A stretch of 64,000 nt of DNA from Micromonospora sp. HNM0581 (GCF_012726175.1 NZ_JAASAD010000007.1:186001-250000), one strand, 5' to 3'. Positions 17,138-25,461 are shown, counted from the stretch's first letter. Numbers and translations: made by a program. The notes: generated from the letters alone by a model not told the origin.

Positions 17138-19804
17138 ATGCTGTCGGACGTGACCACCCCGCAGGATCTCGACGACCGGTTCCGGGAATCCCTGGCTGCC
17201 CTCGCCACCCCGCCACACCGTGCCGACCCGACGCGACCCGTGGCCGACGGCAGCGCACTCACCGGAGCCCAGCTGCTCGACCTTTTCGACGCCCAGGTCA
17301 CCAGCCGGCAACTCGACCTCGCCGGCCGCTGGCTGCGCAGCTTCGGCGAGGGCTACTACACCATCGGCTCCGCCGGCCACGAGGGCAACGCCGCCGTCGC
17401 GGCAGCTCTGCGGCCCACGGACCCGGCGCTGCTGCACTACCGATCCGGCGCCTTCTACTGCGTCCGTGCCGCCCAGGCGGCAGGTGCCGTGGGCTGCGCC
17501 GGATCCGTCGATCCCGACCCCGGCGAGCAGCCCTCGCTCCCGCATCCGCCGGACACCACCGCACGAGGGGTCACCCCCGGTGCGTCGGACGAGCCGGTGA
17601 ACGTTCCGGTCACGGCGGGAACGGATAATGCGGCAGCCACTGCCGGAAACCGGACGGCAACCGTGCCCGTCACCGAACCCCGGCCGGGCGCCGCGACCGC
17701 GCCGACCGCCACCCCCGACGACGACGCCACCCCCGACGACGACGCCACCCCCGACGACGACGCCACCCCCGACGACGACGCCGGCCCCGACGACGCCGTC
17801 GCGGCCGACGGCGTCCGGATGACGGTGTTCCAGCGGCGGGCGGCCCGGGCGTACGCCGAGGCGGCCCGGGACGTCCTGCGCGGCATGGTCGCCTCCCGCC
17901 AGGAGCCGATCGCCGGTGGCCGGCACAAGGTGTTCGGCCGTGCCGACCTGGCGGTGGTCCCGACGACCTCGACCATCGCCTCACACCTGCCCCGTGCCGT
18001 CGGAATGGGTCTCGCGGTGGAGCGGCTGCGTCGGCTGGACTCCCGAGGAGAGACGAACCAGCCCGACGCGGAACCCGAACCGGCGCACTGGACGGCCGAC
18101 GCCATCGTGGTCTGCTCCTTCGGCGACGCCTCGATCAACCACGCCAGCGCCACGGCCGCGTTCAACACCGCCGGTTGGTACGACCACACCGGCCTGCGCA
18201 TCCCGGTGCTCTTCGTCTGCGAGGACAACGGGCTGGGCATCAGTGTCCGGTCGCCGCAGGGCTGGGTGGCGACGGCGCTGCGGTCCAAGCCCGGCATCCG
18301 GTACTTCGCCGCCGACGGTGCCGACCTGGTCGGCACGTACGAGGTGGCGGCCGAGGCGACGAACTGGGTACGCCGGCACCGCCGCCCGGCGGTGCTGCAC
18401 CTGAGCACGGTCCGGCTCATGGGTCACGCCGGCGCGGACGCCGAGAGCGCGTACCGGCCCGCCGCGGACATCGCCGCCGACCTGGCCGGTGACCCCGTGG
18501 TCGCCACCGCACGACAGCTGGTCGAAGCAGGTCTGGCCAGCGGTGCCGAACTACTGGACCGCTACGACGAGATCGGGTGGCAGGTCCGTCGGATCGCCGA
18601 GGAGGTGCTCGACGAGCCGAAGCTGGAAGGTGCCGCCGAGGTGATCGCCCCGCTGGCACCGCGTCGACCGGCCCGGGTCGCCCGGACGGTCGCCGACGCC
18701 GGGGCCCGCGCCGCCGGCCCGGACGCCGGGGCACGGGCCGAGGCGTTCGGTGGCAAACCGCCGGAACTGTCCGGCCCGCTCACCCTCGCGCAGAGCATCA
18801 ACGCAGCGCTCACCGACGGCCTGCTCAGTCATCCGCAGATGGCGGTCTTCGGTGAGGACGTCGCCGCCAAGGGCGGGGTCTACGGGGTGACCAAGGGGCT
18901 GCGTGACCGGTTCGGTGCCGCCCGGGTGTTCGACACGTTGCTCGACGAGACCTCGATCCTCGGACTCGGCCTCGGCGCGGGCCTGGCCGGCATGTTGCCG
19001 GTGCCGGAGATCCAGTACCTGGCGTACCTGCACAACGCCGAGGACCAGCTGCGGGGTGAAGCCGCGACCATGGGGTTCTTCTCGCAGGGGGCGTGGCGTA
19101 ACCCGATGGTGGTACGGGTGGCCGGGCTGGCGTACCAGGAGGGCTTCGGCGGACACTTCCACAACGACAACTCGGTGGCCGTACTGCGGGACGTGCCGGG
19201 CCTGGTGATAGCCGTGCCGGCCCGGCCCGACGACGCGGCGGCGATGCTGCGGACCTGCCTGGCGAGCGCGGCGGTGGACGGCAGCGTCTGCGTGTTCCTG
19301 GAGCCGATCGCGCTCTACCACACCCGCGATCTCTACACCGACGGTGACGGTGAGTGGATGGCCGGTTACCCCGAGCCGGGCGGCTGGGCCGGCGGTCACG
19401 CCCCGATCGGGCGAGCCCGCGTGTACGGGGTCGGCTCGGCGGAGGACGTCACCATCGTCACCTTCGGTAACGGCGTACGGATGTCGCTGCGGGCCGCCTC
19501 GGCCCTCGCGGACGAGGGGATCGGTGTCCGGGTCGTCGATCTGCGCTGGCTCGCGCCGCTGCCGGTGACCGATCTCATCCGGGAGGCCGCCGCCACCGGG
19601 AGGGTGCTCGTGGTGGACGAGACACGCCGGTCAGGTGGGGTGGCTGAGGGGGTCATCGCCGCGCTGGTGGACGCCGGATATGTCGGATCGGCCAGACGGG
19701 TGGCGGCCGTCGACTCCTTCGTGCCCCTGGGACCGGCCGCCCGACAGGTCCTGGTGTCCGAGGAAGCCATCACCCAGGGTGCCCGTACGCTGCTGGCACG
19801 GTAA
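17138..19804 (+). CDS. Fused E1 alpha/beta subunit of a 2-oxoacid dehydrogenase (transketolase-like)
   Basis: One chain of about 888 residues joins an alpha-type half (ThDP site GDASINHASATAAFNTA and EDNGLGISVRSPQGW) to a beta-type half from residue about 550 (LTLAQSINAALTDGL...FGEDVAAKGGVYGVTKGL). This fused form is known in actinobacteria and is usually assigned to branched-chain or similar 2-oxoacid oxidation. ATG 17138 or GTG 17150 could start it. An acidic, Thr/Pro-rich insertion of roughly 110 residues interrupts the alpha half between YRSGAFYCVRAAQ and the segment DVLRGMVASRQEP. The insertion contains four exact copies of a TPDDDA hexapeptide. No E2 or E3 gene adjoins. Confidence 0.85.
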   Translation: MLSDVTTPQDLDDRFRESLAALATPPHRADPTRPVADGSALTGAQLLDLFDAQVTSRQLDLAGRWLRSFGEGYYTIGSAGHEGNAAVAAALRPTDPALLHYRSGAFYCVRAAQAAGAVGCAGSVDPDPGEQPSLPHPPDTTARGVTPGASDEPVNVPVTAGTDNAAATAGNRTATVPVTEPRPGAATAPTATPDDDATPDDDATPDDDATPDDDAGPDDAVAADGVRMTVFQRRAARAYAEAARDVLRGMVASRQEPIAGGRHKVFGRADLAVVPTTSTIASHLPRAVGMGLAVERLRRLDSRGETNQPDAEPEPAHWTADAIVVCSFGDASINHASATAAFNTAGWYDHTGLRIPVLFVCEDNGLGISVRSPQGWVATALRSKPGIRYFAADGADLVGTYEVAAEATNWVRRHRRPAVLHLSTVRLMGHAGADAESAYRPAADIAADLAGDPVVATARQLVEAGLASGAELLDRYDEIGWQVRRIAEEVLDEPKLEGAAEVIAPLAPRRPARVARTVADAGARAAGPDAGARAEAFGGKPPELSGPLTLAQSINAALTDGLLSHPQMAVFGEDVAAKGGVYGVTKGLRDRFGAARVFDTLLDETSILGLGLGAGLAGMLPVPEIQYLAYLHNAEDQLRGEAATMGFFSQGAWRNPMVVRVAGLAYQEGFGGHFHNDNSVAVLRDVPGLVIAVPARPDDAAAMLRTCLASAAVDGSVCVFLEPIALYHTRDLYTDGDGEWMAGYPEPGGWAGGHAPIGRARVYGVGSAEDVTIVTFGNGVRMSLRAASALADEGIGVRVVDLRWLAPLPVTDLIREAAATGRVLVVDETRRSGGVAEGVIAALVDAGYVGSARRVAAVDSFVPLGPAARQVLVSEEAITQGARTLLAR
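17711..17782 (+). repeat. 18-bp tandem repeat, four exact copies, in-frame
   Basis: The unit ACCCCCGACGACGACGCC is repeated four times without a mismatch at 17711, 17729, 17747 and 17765, with a diverged partial fifth copy to 17797. It encodes TPDDDA repeats inside the E1 fusion. Exact nucleotide identity suggests recent slippage expansion, so copy number probably varies between strains. Confidence 0.95.
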
Positions 19805-19913
19805 ATTTCGTTCCACCCGGTGCGCCACTTGCGCGAAAGGGCACAACTGTGTGGACTTTCCCTGACGGCGTCGAGCAGACGCCGGCACGGACGAGATGAG
19901 GAGGCACGCGACA

Positions 19914-20351
19914 GTGAGCGCGACCGCTGGTCAGGCTGCCGACGGGGTACGCAGCTTGGCGGACCGGTTCGGCATCGAGCCGGGGATGGTCGTCATGGAG
20001 ATGGGCTACGACGACGACGTCGACTCCGATCTCCGCGACGCCCTGACCGACCGTTGTGGAGATCTGGTCGACGAGGACACCGACGAGGTGGTCGACGCGG
20101 TGCTCGTCTGGTACCGGGACGGCGATGGTGATCTCTTCGAGCTGCTCGTCGACGCCCTCGGCCCGCTGGCCGACAACGGGGTCGTGTGGCTGCTGACGCC
20201 CAAGGCCGGCCGCGAGGGCCACGTCGAGCCGAGCGACATCGCCGAGTCGGCCCCCACCGCCGGCCTTCAGCAGACCTCCACGCTCAACGCCGGCAAGGAC
20301 TGGAGCGGTGCCCGCCTCGTGCTGCGTCGCGGTGCCAAGGGGAAGAAGTAG
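19914..20351 (+). CDS. DUF3052 family protein
   Basis: The 145-residue acidic protein matches actinobacterial DUF3052: LADRFGIEPGMVVMEMGYDDDVD, a central LLVDALGPLADNGVVWLLTPK and the C-terminal GLQQTSTLNAGKDWSGARLV. The family is widespread next to aceE and peroxiredoxin genes but has no established function. GTG 19914 follows GAGGAGG at about 9 nt; an ATG at 19896 overlaps that ribosome site and is less likely. A 54-nt gap leads to the peroxiredoxin. Confidence 0.85.
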   Translation: MSATAGQAADGVRSLADRFGIEPGMVVMEMGYDDDVDSDLRDALTDRCGDLVDEDTDEVVDAVLVWYRDGDGDLFELLVDALGPLADNGVVWLLTPKAGREGHVEPSDIAESAPTAGLQQTSTLNAGKDWSGARLVLRRGAKGKK

Positions 20352-20405
20352 CCCGACCCACGACGGGCGACCGAGTCCGTCCCCGAACCGATCCGAGGAG
20401 CTGGC

Positions 20406-20870
20406 ATGCCCGTCGAGGTTGGCGCCGAGGCGCCCGACTTCGTGTTGAAGGACCAGAACAATCAGGAGGTACGACTCGCCGACTTCCGGGGCCGGCGCAC
20501 CGTCCTGCTGGTCTTCTACCCGCTGGCGTTCACCGGGGTGTGCCAGGGTGAGCTGACGGAGGTGCGGGACAACCTCGACGAGTACGTCAACGACGAGGTC
20601 CAGGTGCTGACCGTCAGCGTCGACTCGGTCTACGCCCACAAGATCTGGGCGGAGCGGGAGGGCTACCAGTTCCCACTGCTGTCCGACTTCTGGCCACACG
20701 GCGCCGTAGCCCAGGCGTACGGCGTCTTCAACGACGTCGCCGGCATCGCCAACCGGGGCACTTTCGTCATCGACCGGGCCGGAACGGTCCGCTTCGCCGA
20801 GGTGAACATGCCCGGTGAGGCCCGGGATCAGCAGAGCTGGCGCAAGGCGTTGGCCGAAACCGTGGCCTGA
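20406..20870 (+). CDS. Peroxiredoxin, AhpE type
   Basis: This 154-residue thioredoxin-fold protein carries the peroxidatic cysteine in YPLAFTGVCQGEL (the Prx T-x-x-C motif), near residue 45. The usual N-terminal VGAEAPDFVLKDQN and the C-terminal GTFVIDRAGTVRF are present. AhpE-type enzymes reduce peroxides and peroxynitrite using a low-molecular-weight thiol (mycothiol in actinobacteria). No second conserved cysteine is visible, so a 1-Cys mechanism is likely. GAGGAGC precedes the ATG. Confidence 0.92.
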   Translation: MPVEVGAEAPDFVLKDQNNQEVRLADFRGRRTVLLVFYPLAFTGVCQGELTEVRDNLDEYVNDEVQVLTVSVDSVYAHKIWAEREGYQFPLLSDFWPHGAVAQAYGVFNDVAGIANRGTFVIDRAGTVRFAEVNMPGEARDQQSWRKALAETVA

Positions 20871-20955
20871 CCCGATCCGTCGGGCGCGAGGCGTCCGTTC
20901 GGGCCGGCGGGCGGCAGGGTAAGCTTGCCAACCGCCGGCCCGCCGTACGGCGTCC

Positions 20956-21030
20956 GGGCGCGTAGCTCAGTGGGAGAGCACTCGCCTTACAAGCGAGGGG
21001 TCGCAGGTTCGAAACCTGCCGCGCCCACCA
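20956..21030 (+). tRNA. tRNA-Val (anticodon TAC)
   Basis: The 75-nt gene begins with acceptor GGGCGCG, pairing with CGCGCCC, and ends with discriminator A plus encoded CCA. The anticodon stem CTCGC/GCGAG encloses loop CTTACAA, giving anticodon TAC (reads GUA, Val). The T-arm GCAGG-TTCGAAA-CCTGC is intact. Its 3' half from C32 of the anticodon loop to CCA is duplicated at 34175-34219, so the present 3' half comes from the integrated element. Confidence 0.96.
20986..21030 (+). repeat. attL, 45-bp direct repeat inside the tRNA gene
   Basis: This segment runs from the first base of the anticodon loop to the terminal CCA and is identical to 34175-34219. Identity stops at both outer edges (C vs A before, T vs C after). 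Integration therefore rebuilds a working tRNA from an element-borne 3' half. Confidence 0.95.
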
Positions 21031-21046
21031 TCCATCACCAGCAAGA

Positions 21047-21078
21047 ACCGCCCCGAGAAGATCGCTTCCCGGGGCGGT
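21047..21078 (-). terminator. Hairpin between tRNA and int
   Basis: ACCGCCCCG (21047-21055) pairs perfectly with CGGGGCGGT (21070-21078) around a 14-nt loop. It lies 27 nt beyond the int stop on the minus strand and 17 nt after the tRNA on the plus strand, so it could end either transcript. Confidence 0.6.
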
Positions 21079-21103
21079 GACAGCAACGGTGACAGCAACA
21101 GGG
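21076..21103. repeat. Left arm-type repeats (two GACAGCAAC copies)
   Basis: GGTGACAGCAAC occurs twice in tandem (12-bp period) just inside attL. The same 9-mer core recurs beside attR at 34050-34087. Short direct repeats near both ends of the att region are typical of integrase or excisionase arm-binding sites. Confidence 0.6.
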
Positions 21104-21104
21104 G

Positions 21105-22337
21105 CTATGAGAGCCGCCCGTCGAGCTTGCCGAGCGCCTGCCGCATCACGTCAAGGTTCGCGTGGGAGTACACCTTCAGGGTGATCTTCACATCGGCGTG
21201 ACGAGCGATCGCCTGGACGACATGCGGCGGGACGCCCAGCTCCATCAGCAGTGACACCACCGTGTGTCGAAGATCGTGCAGCCGGACATCAGGGCAGCCG
21301 GCTTTCTCCCGTAGCCCGGCGAAGTGACGGTTGAGGTTGCGCGGCTCCATCGGGGTGCCGACCTCGGAAGGGAAGACCAAGCCGTGTTCCTGCCAGACCT
21401 CGGCCAACCCCTTCCGTTCCCGATCCTGGCGCTCCTGGTGGTCGAGCAGCGCCAACCAGGTCCAGTCGGGCAGAGGAAGGACACTGTCCGAGTCCTCCGT
21501 CTTGGTGTCTTGCAGGTGTAGCTTCCCGCCGGCCCGCTGCACGGTCTGACCGATGGCGGCCGTGCCGGTGTCGAGGTCGAGGTCCGACCAGCGCAGGCCG
21601 AGGAGTTCACCGCGCCGGAGTCCGAGCGTGGCGGCGACGACGTAGAGCGCGTGAAGGCGGTGGCCCTCCGCAGCCGCCAGCAGCTTGCGGACCTGGTCGA
21701 CGGAGAGCCCTTTGCCGACCCGGTAACGCGGAGACGGCACCCGGACCAGCTTGGCGACGTTCCGCGACACGAGTTCCTCCCGCATCGCGTGCTGAAGGGC
21801 GTTGCGGAGCACCGCATGTACGAACTGGATCTGCCGGGCGCTCGGGTAGCGCTGGCAACACATGCCGACCGAGCAGCACTGCCGGGCAGCTCGACGGCTC
21901 TTGTCGAGTCCGGCCGTGCAGCAGAGGCACTTGCGGCGGAAGTCGTCCATGAACGCCTTGACGTGCTGAACCTGTAACCCGTCGAGGCGCTTGGTGCCGA
22001 GGGCCGGGATCAGGTGCAGCCGGACGGCGCTTTCGTAGCCACGTGCGGTGGTGGGCTTGAGGTCGGTGACGTACGCGGCGAGCCAGTAGGGCAGATAGTC
22101 GGAGATCTTCCAGGCCCGGTCGGGCACGGGTATGCCGCGCTGGGATTTGGACTTGAGCTCGATGAGCTTGGCGTGTGCCTCCTCCCAGGTGGCTCCGTAG
22201 ACGAACTTGCGTTTGCGCGTGCCGTCGGTGGTGAGGACGTAAGCCTGTCCGACCCAGCGGCCGTCACTGGCGCGCTGGTAGATGGAGCCCTCACCGTTCG
22301 GATTGCGGCGAGGGTTGGACTGGCGGGGTCTGGGCAT
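21105..22337 (-). CDS. int: Site-specific tyrosine recombinase (AICE integrase)
   Basis: This 410-residue integrase catalyses recombination between attP and the tRNA-Val attB. The catalytic domain shows Arg241 and Glu244 (LGLRRGEL), Lys279 (TKTED), His354-Arg357 (HDLRHT), His380 (ARHAD) and nucleophile Tyr390 (LKVYSH). The N-terminal part has an AP2-like arm-binding region (GEGSIYQRASDGRWVG) and a SAM-like core-binding domain. A Cys-rich insertion at 137-161 (CLCC, CC, CC) could bind zinc and is seen in related actinobacterial integrases. Its ATG shares one base with the xis stop (TGATG). Confidence 0.96.
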   Translation of the reverse strand: MPRPRQSNPRRNPNGEGSIYQRASDGRWVGQAYVLTTDGTRKRKFVYGATWEEAHAKLIELKSKSQRGIPVPDRAWKISDYLPYWLAAYVTDLKPTTARGYESAVRLHLIPALGTKRLDGLQVQHVKAFMDDFRRKCLCCTAGLDKSRRAARQCCSVGMCCQRYPSARQIQFVHAVLRNALQHAMREELVSRNVAKLVRVPSPRYRVGKGLSVDQVRKLLAAAEGHRLHALYVVAATLGLRRGELLGLRWSDLDLDTGTAAIGQTVQRAGGKLHLQDTKTEDSDSVLPLPDWTWLALLDHQERQDRERKGLAEVWQEHGLVFPSEVGTPMEPRNLNRHFAGLREKAGCPDVRLHDLRHTVVSLLMELGVPPHVVQAIARHADVKITLKVYSHANLDVMRQALGKLDGRLS

Positions 22338-22534
22338 CAGGCTGCTTCTTCCGTAAGGGTGGTGATCACTTCGTCGATGGCGGCGGCGGGGATGAGGCGG
22401 CGGCTTCCGACCTTGAAGGAGCGGAGCCGGCCGGAGCGGATCAGGTCGTAGACGAGTGAGCGCCCGATGCCGAGCGCGCGAGCGGCTTCCTCGACGCGCA
22501 GCACGCGAGGAGTGATCGGAGAGGGGTTGTTCAA
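22337..22534 (-). CDS. xis: Excisionase (MerR-like winged helix, Xis)
   Basis: The 65-residue protein is a single DNA-binding domain: LRVEEAARALGIGRSLVYDLIRSGRLRSFKVGSR, the excisionase/helix-turn-helix 17 signature with the beta wing. It should bend attL and attR DNA and turn Int toward excision. The gene is immediately upstream of int and overlaps it by 1 nt, as in pSAM2-type elements. Rep ends 32 nt upstream. Confidence 0.92.
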   Translation of the reverse strand: MNNPSPITPRVLRVEEAARALGIGRSLVYDLIRSGRLRSFKVGSRRLIPAAAIDEVITTLTEEAA

Positions 22535-22566
22535 CGGGTGGCCTTCCTCGTGTGACGGGACGGGCG

Positions 22567-24354
22567 TCAGGCAGCGGGCGCGATGCCGGCCGGGGTGGAG
22601 CCGAGTTCGTGGGCCAGTTCCTCGCGGCCGGCGGCTTGTCGTTTGCGGGCCATGGCGGCGGCGGTGTTGGCGAGGAGGGCGTCTCCGGTGGTGTGCCAGC
22701 CGGCTCCGGCGAAGGTAAGGGTGCCGACGATCATGGTGGTGTCGTCGTCGACGAGTTGGCCGCCGGCGGGCGGGTGCGCGTGGTCCTGGTCCTCGTGCTG
22801 CCGGTAGGCACGGCGGGTGTCGCGCAGGAGTTGGAAGGTGACGGAGTAGCGGCGGGCTTTGGTGAGGAAGTGGCCACCGAAGCCGAGCATGTGGGCCCAG
22901 CGGCGCAGCCGGGCGTACGGGTTGGTGGCCTTCGGCTTGGTGGCGGTTTCGGTGTCAAGGGCGGCTTGACGCTGGGCGACGCAGACGGGGCAGGCGGCGT
23001 AGCGGGTGTGGGTGCCGCAGTCGGGGCATTCCCAGCGTGGAACGTAGCCGGGGCGGGGCCGTGGGTCGCGGGGCCGCTGGGACAGGGGCACGGGGGTGCC
23101 GGTGGGTCGGCCGATGCGCCAGCAGGCGTCGATGAGGCGGGCGGTGTGGTCGCCGTCGGGGTCGGCGTGGTCGCCGATGGTGTCGGCGGTGAGCCTGACG
23201 GAGCGGTGCCCGGTTACCTCGGTGCTCTTGGTGGCGTACTTGGCAAGGTAGCCGGCGACCATGCTGTCGGTGACCTCACCTTGGCCGGTGAGGCTGATGG
23301 GTCGGATGTCGAGCTGCTGGCCCCAGGCGATGTGCCAGCCGTGGGGCTGGTCGGGGTGGCCGGGGGTGTTGAACGCGACCTGTGCGGCGGCGTGCCGGAG
23401 CGCGTCGACGAGGTCGGTGACGGTGAAGCCGGCGGGTGGTGGGACGACGGCGTCGGGGTCGTCGGGGTCGACGCCGTCCAGGCGTACGAGGGCGTGGAAG
23501 TGAACTGCTCCGCGTGCTTGGAACTCGGCGGCTTTGCCGTGGGAGAGCCGTACGGGTGGCACGGTGCGGGTGCGCCCGGCGGCGGTGACGATCTCGACGC
23601 GGGGGATGCCGCGGCGGCGGGCGAGCTTCGCCAGGTGCCGTTCCGCGGCCTGCTTGGTGCGGTGCCACAGTTCCCCGGAGTAGAGGTTCCAGACGACCTG
23701 GTGGTCGTGGTCGTAGCAGTCCAGGCACAGGGGCTGGCCGAGTGCGGCGTCGGCGGGTTCGTGTCGGGCCCAGCAGACGGCGGGGCGGCCGTGGGGGCAG
23801 CGGCCGGCGGTGGGGTCATCGGCGCGGCGGGCGTGGCAGGGGTCGGGTCGGCAGTCGCAGCGTTTGCGGTCCCGGCAGGTGTGCTCGCGGACGATACGGG
23901 TGTGGACCGGCCCGAACGACGGCGCGGTGAAGGTGGGGAACACCGCCGGGTGCGCGGTGACGGTGTCGGGGACGCCCTTGCCGCCGACGAGACCGGCACG
24001 TAGGAGTTGGTAGGCGTCGCGTTGGTAGGTGTGGGCGCAGGAGGGGCAGACGGTGGCCCGCCGGTTGCCGCAGGCGGTGTAGATGGCGGCGTCGGGCATG
24101 GCGTCGGTGTGTCGCTGCTCGACGACGCGGCCGGTGGCCTGGTCGACGGTGAGGAGCTGGCCGGCGAGGCGGATGGGGCGGGTGCAGCCGGCGGCGGCGC
24201 GGACGTGTTCGATCCAGCCGAAGTAGTCGGGGCGGGTGGCGCGTTCGAAGGCGGAGCCGGCGGCGGTGTAGGCGTAGACGGGTGGGGTGGTGTCGGCGTT
24301 CGAGCCCACCCCCCGGGCCGAAGCACGGGGGGTGAGGTCCAGCGTCGAGGCCAT
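22567..24354 (-). CDS. Replication initiator protein (RepSA-like, rolling circle)
   Basis: This 595-residue protein matches actinomycete plasmid/AICE replication initiators. It has an N-terminal zinc-ribbon region rich in CxxC pairs (ACGNRRATVCPSC, CDCRPDPC, LCLDC), then an HUH nuclease core (AVHFHALVRLDG, His285 and His287) and candidate catalytic tyrosines Tyr369 and Tyr373 in AGYLAKYATKS. A further CPDCGTH...CPVC pair lies near the C-terminus. It would nick its double-strand origin and start replication of the excised element. The ATG at 24354 shares one base with the preceding gene's stop. An upstream open extension to 24630 is not needed. Confidence 0.92.
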   Translation of the reverse strand: MASTLDLTPRASARGVGSNADTTPPVYAYTAAGSAFERATRPDYFGWIEHVRAAAGCTRPIRLAGQLLTVDQATGRVVEQRHTDAMPDAAIYTACGNRRATVCPSCAHTYQRDAYQLLRAGLVGGKGVPDTVTAHPAVFPTFTAPSFGPVHTRIVREHTCRDRKRCDCRPDPCHARRADDPTAGRCPHGRPAVCWARHEPADAALGQPLCLDCYDHDHQVVWNLYSGELWHRTKQAAERHLAKLARRRGIPRVEIVTAAGRTRTVPPVRLSHGKAAEFQARGAVHFHALVRLDGVDPDDPDAVVPPPAGFTVTDLVDALRHAAAQVAFNTPGHPDQPHGWHIAWGQQLDIRPISLTGQGEVTDSMVAGYLAKYATKSTEVTGHRSVRLTADTIGDHADPDGDHTARLIDACWRIGRPTGTPVPLSQRPRDPRPRPGYVPRWECPDCGTHTRYAACPVCVAQRQAALDTETATKPKATNPYARLRRWAHMLGFGGHFLTKARRYSVTFQLLRDTRRAYRQHEDQDHAHPPAGGQLVDDDTTMIVGTLTFAGAGWHTTGDALLANTAAAMARKRQAAGREELAHELGSTPAGIAPAA

Positions 24355-24620
24355 CAACCGGCCACCCCGAGGGGGTGGTGGTTGGTGATGGTGCGTTCGG
24401 TGACGACGACCCGGCAGGCGCCGCACTGGCGCTTCGTGGGTTCGTGCCGGTGGCAGGGGATCTGGACGGTCTGTCCGCCGCAGCGGATGGTGACCGGTGC
24501 CCGGCAGGGACCGCCGGGGATGACGTCGACGAGCGTGCGACGGGTGTCGTACGGGTGCCCGTCCGGGTGGTTGGGGCAGGTGTGCCAGGTCTGGTCGAGG
24601 TCGACGATGACGATGGTCAT
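24354..24620 (-). CDS. Small Cys/His-rich AICE protein
   Basis: This 88-residue protein has paired cysteines and histidines (TWHTCPNHPDGHP, PCHRHEP, QCGACRVVV) that suggest one or two zinc-binding knuckles. It sits between the DUF2637 gene (ATGA overlap) and rep (TGATG overlap), so it is co-translated with both. I know no function. Position and size suggest an accessory to replication or transfer. Confidence 0.75.
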   Translation of the reverse strand: MTIVIVDLDQTWHTCPNHPDGHPYDTRRTLVDVIPGGPCRAPVTIRCGGQTVQIPCHRHEPTKRQCGACRVVVTERTITNHHPLGVAG

Positions 24621-25390
24621 CGGGCACCACCGCCGAGGGTGGTCAGGAGGTGCCCGGCGACGGCCGGGGTGATGTCGAGGCGGTCGGCCAGTTCGGCCGG
24701 GGTGATGGGTCGGCCGGTGGCCTGTTCGTGCTGCACGGCGGAGAACCGGGCCATGGGCAGCAGGTGGGTAGGGATGTCGACCGGCTCCGGGGCCGGGGCG
24801 GGGACGGGTTCCGGCTCAACCGCGACGGTGGCGGGTTCCGGCGTGACGGTGGCCGGGGTGGTGGCCGGTTCGGGTGCCGGGATGGGGCCGGGTGCGGTGA
24901 TGGCGGCCGGTGGTGCCGGCTCAGTGGTGGCCGGTTCGGTGGCTTGGACGCGGATGGGTTCGGTCGGTTTGACGGCCGGTGTGGTGTCGTCGGAGGCGGC
25001 GGGGGCCGGGGCGAGGACGAGTTTGACCAGGGCCATGAAGGCCAGTGCCGGTACGGCGGAGAGGAGCCAGCCGGAGATGCCGGGCTTGGCGACGGCGAGT
25101 TGCGCGGCGAGGGAGAGGCCGGCGGCGGCGATGAGGAGGAACAGCGGGTAGCCGATGGGAGCGCCGATGCGGCGGCGACGTCGGATGGTCAGGAGGCAGG
25201 CGATGGGGACGAGTTCGGAGATGACGGCGTTGGCCCAGCCGAACCATGCGCCCGTGCCGGCCGGGGAGTTGTCGAGGGTCCAGTCTTTGACGTGGGTGAA
25301 GGAGGCGGCTCCGGCGAAGCCGGCGACGGTCAGCAGGATGAGGACCAGGACGACACCCTCAACGCGAGGGGCGGTGGACTGGCGCTTCAT
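24617..25390 (-). CDS. DUF2637 membrane protein with C-terminal HTH-like domain (Spd-type)
   Basis: The 257-residue protein starts with four predicted membrane helices (VEGVVLVLILLTVAGFAGAA, WFGWANAVISELVPIACLLT, IGYPLFLLIAAAGLSLAAQL, GWLLSAVPALAFMALVKLVL), which match DUF2637. A Pro/Ala/Thr/Glu-rich linker of about 80 residues follows, then a small helical domain (RPITPAELADRLDITPAVAGHLLTTLG) resembling a winged helix. DUF2637 proteins are common on actinomycete conjugative elements, and spread (Spd) proteins are often small membrane proteins. The DNA-binding-like tail could link membrane to DNA. Its ATG overlaps the upstream microprotein stop (ATGA). Confidence 0.85.
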   Translation of the reverse strand: MKRQSTAPRVEGVVLVLILLTVAGFAGAASFTHVKDWTLDNSPAGTGAWFGWANAVISELVPIACLLTIRRRRRIGAPIGYPLFLLIAAAGLSLAAQLAVAKPGISGWLLSAVPALAFMALVKLVLAPAPAASDDTTPAVKPTEPIRVQATEPATTEPAPPAAITAPGPIPAPEPATTPATVTPEPATVAVEPEPVPAPAPEPVDIPTHLLPMARFSAVQHEQATGRPITPAELADRLDITPAVAGHLLTTLGGGAR

Positions 25391-25461
25391 CGGACACCAC
25401 CCATGTAGGCCATGGCGATGCCGATGAGCAGGATGACAGCGAAGGTGATCAGGACAGCCAT
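25387..25461 (-). CDS. 24-residue single-helix membrane microprotein
   Basis: The frame encodes MAVLITFAVILLIGIAMAYM plus four residues, almost entirely one membrane helix. Its ATG shares a base with the upstream stop (TGATG) and its stop overlaps the DUF2637 start (ATGA). That arrangement is hard to explain unless it is translated. A role as a small subunit of the membrane complex is possible but unproven. Confidence 0.65.
   Translation of the reverse strand: MAVLITFAVILLIGIAMAYMGGVR

Noticed and set aside
17711..17782. Assembly error or frameshift in the E1 fusion
   Set aside because: The repeats keep frame and the conserved segments on both sides are in the same frame, so no error needs to be invoked, although copy number cannot be verified here.
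22552..24003. 483-codon Gly/Val-rich plus-strand frame opposite rep
   Set aside because: It is antisense to the Rep HUH and zinc motifs; its composition mirrors GC-rich reverse frames.
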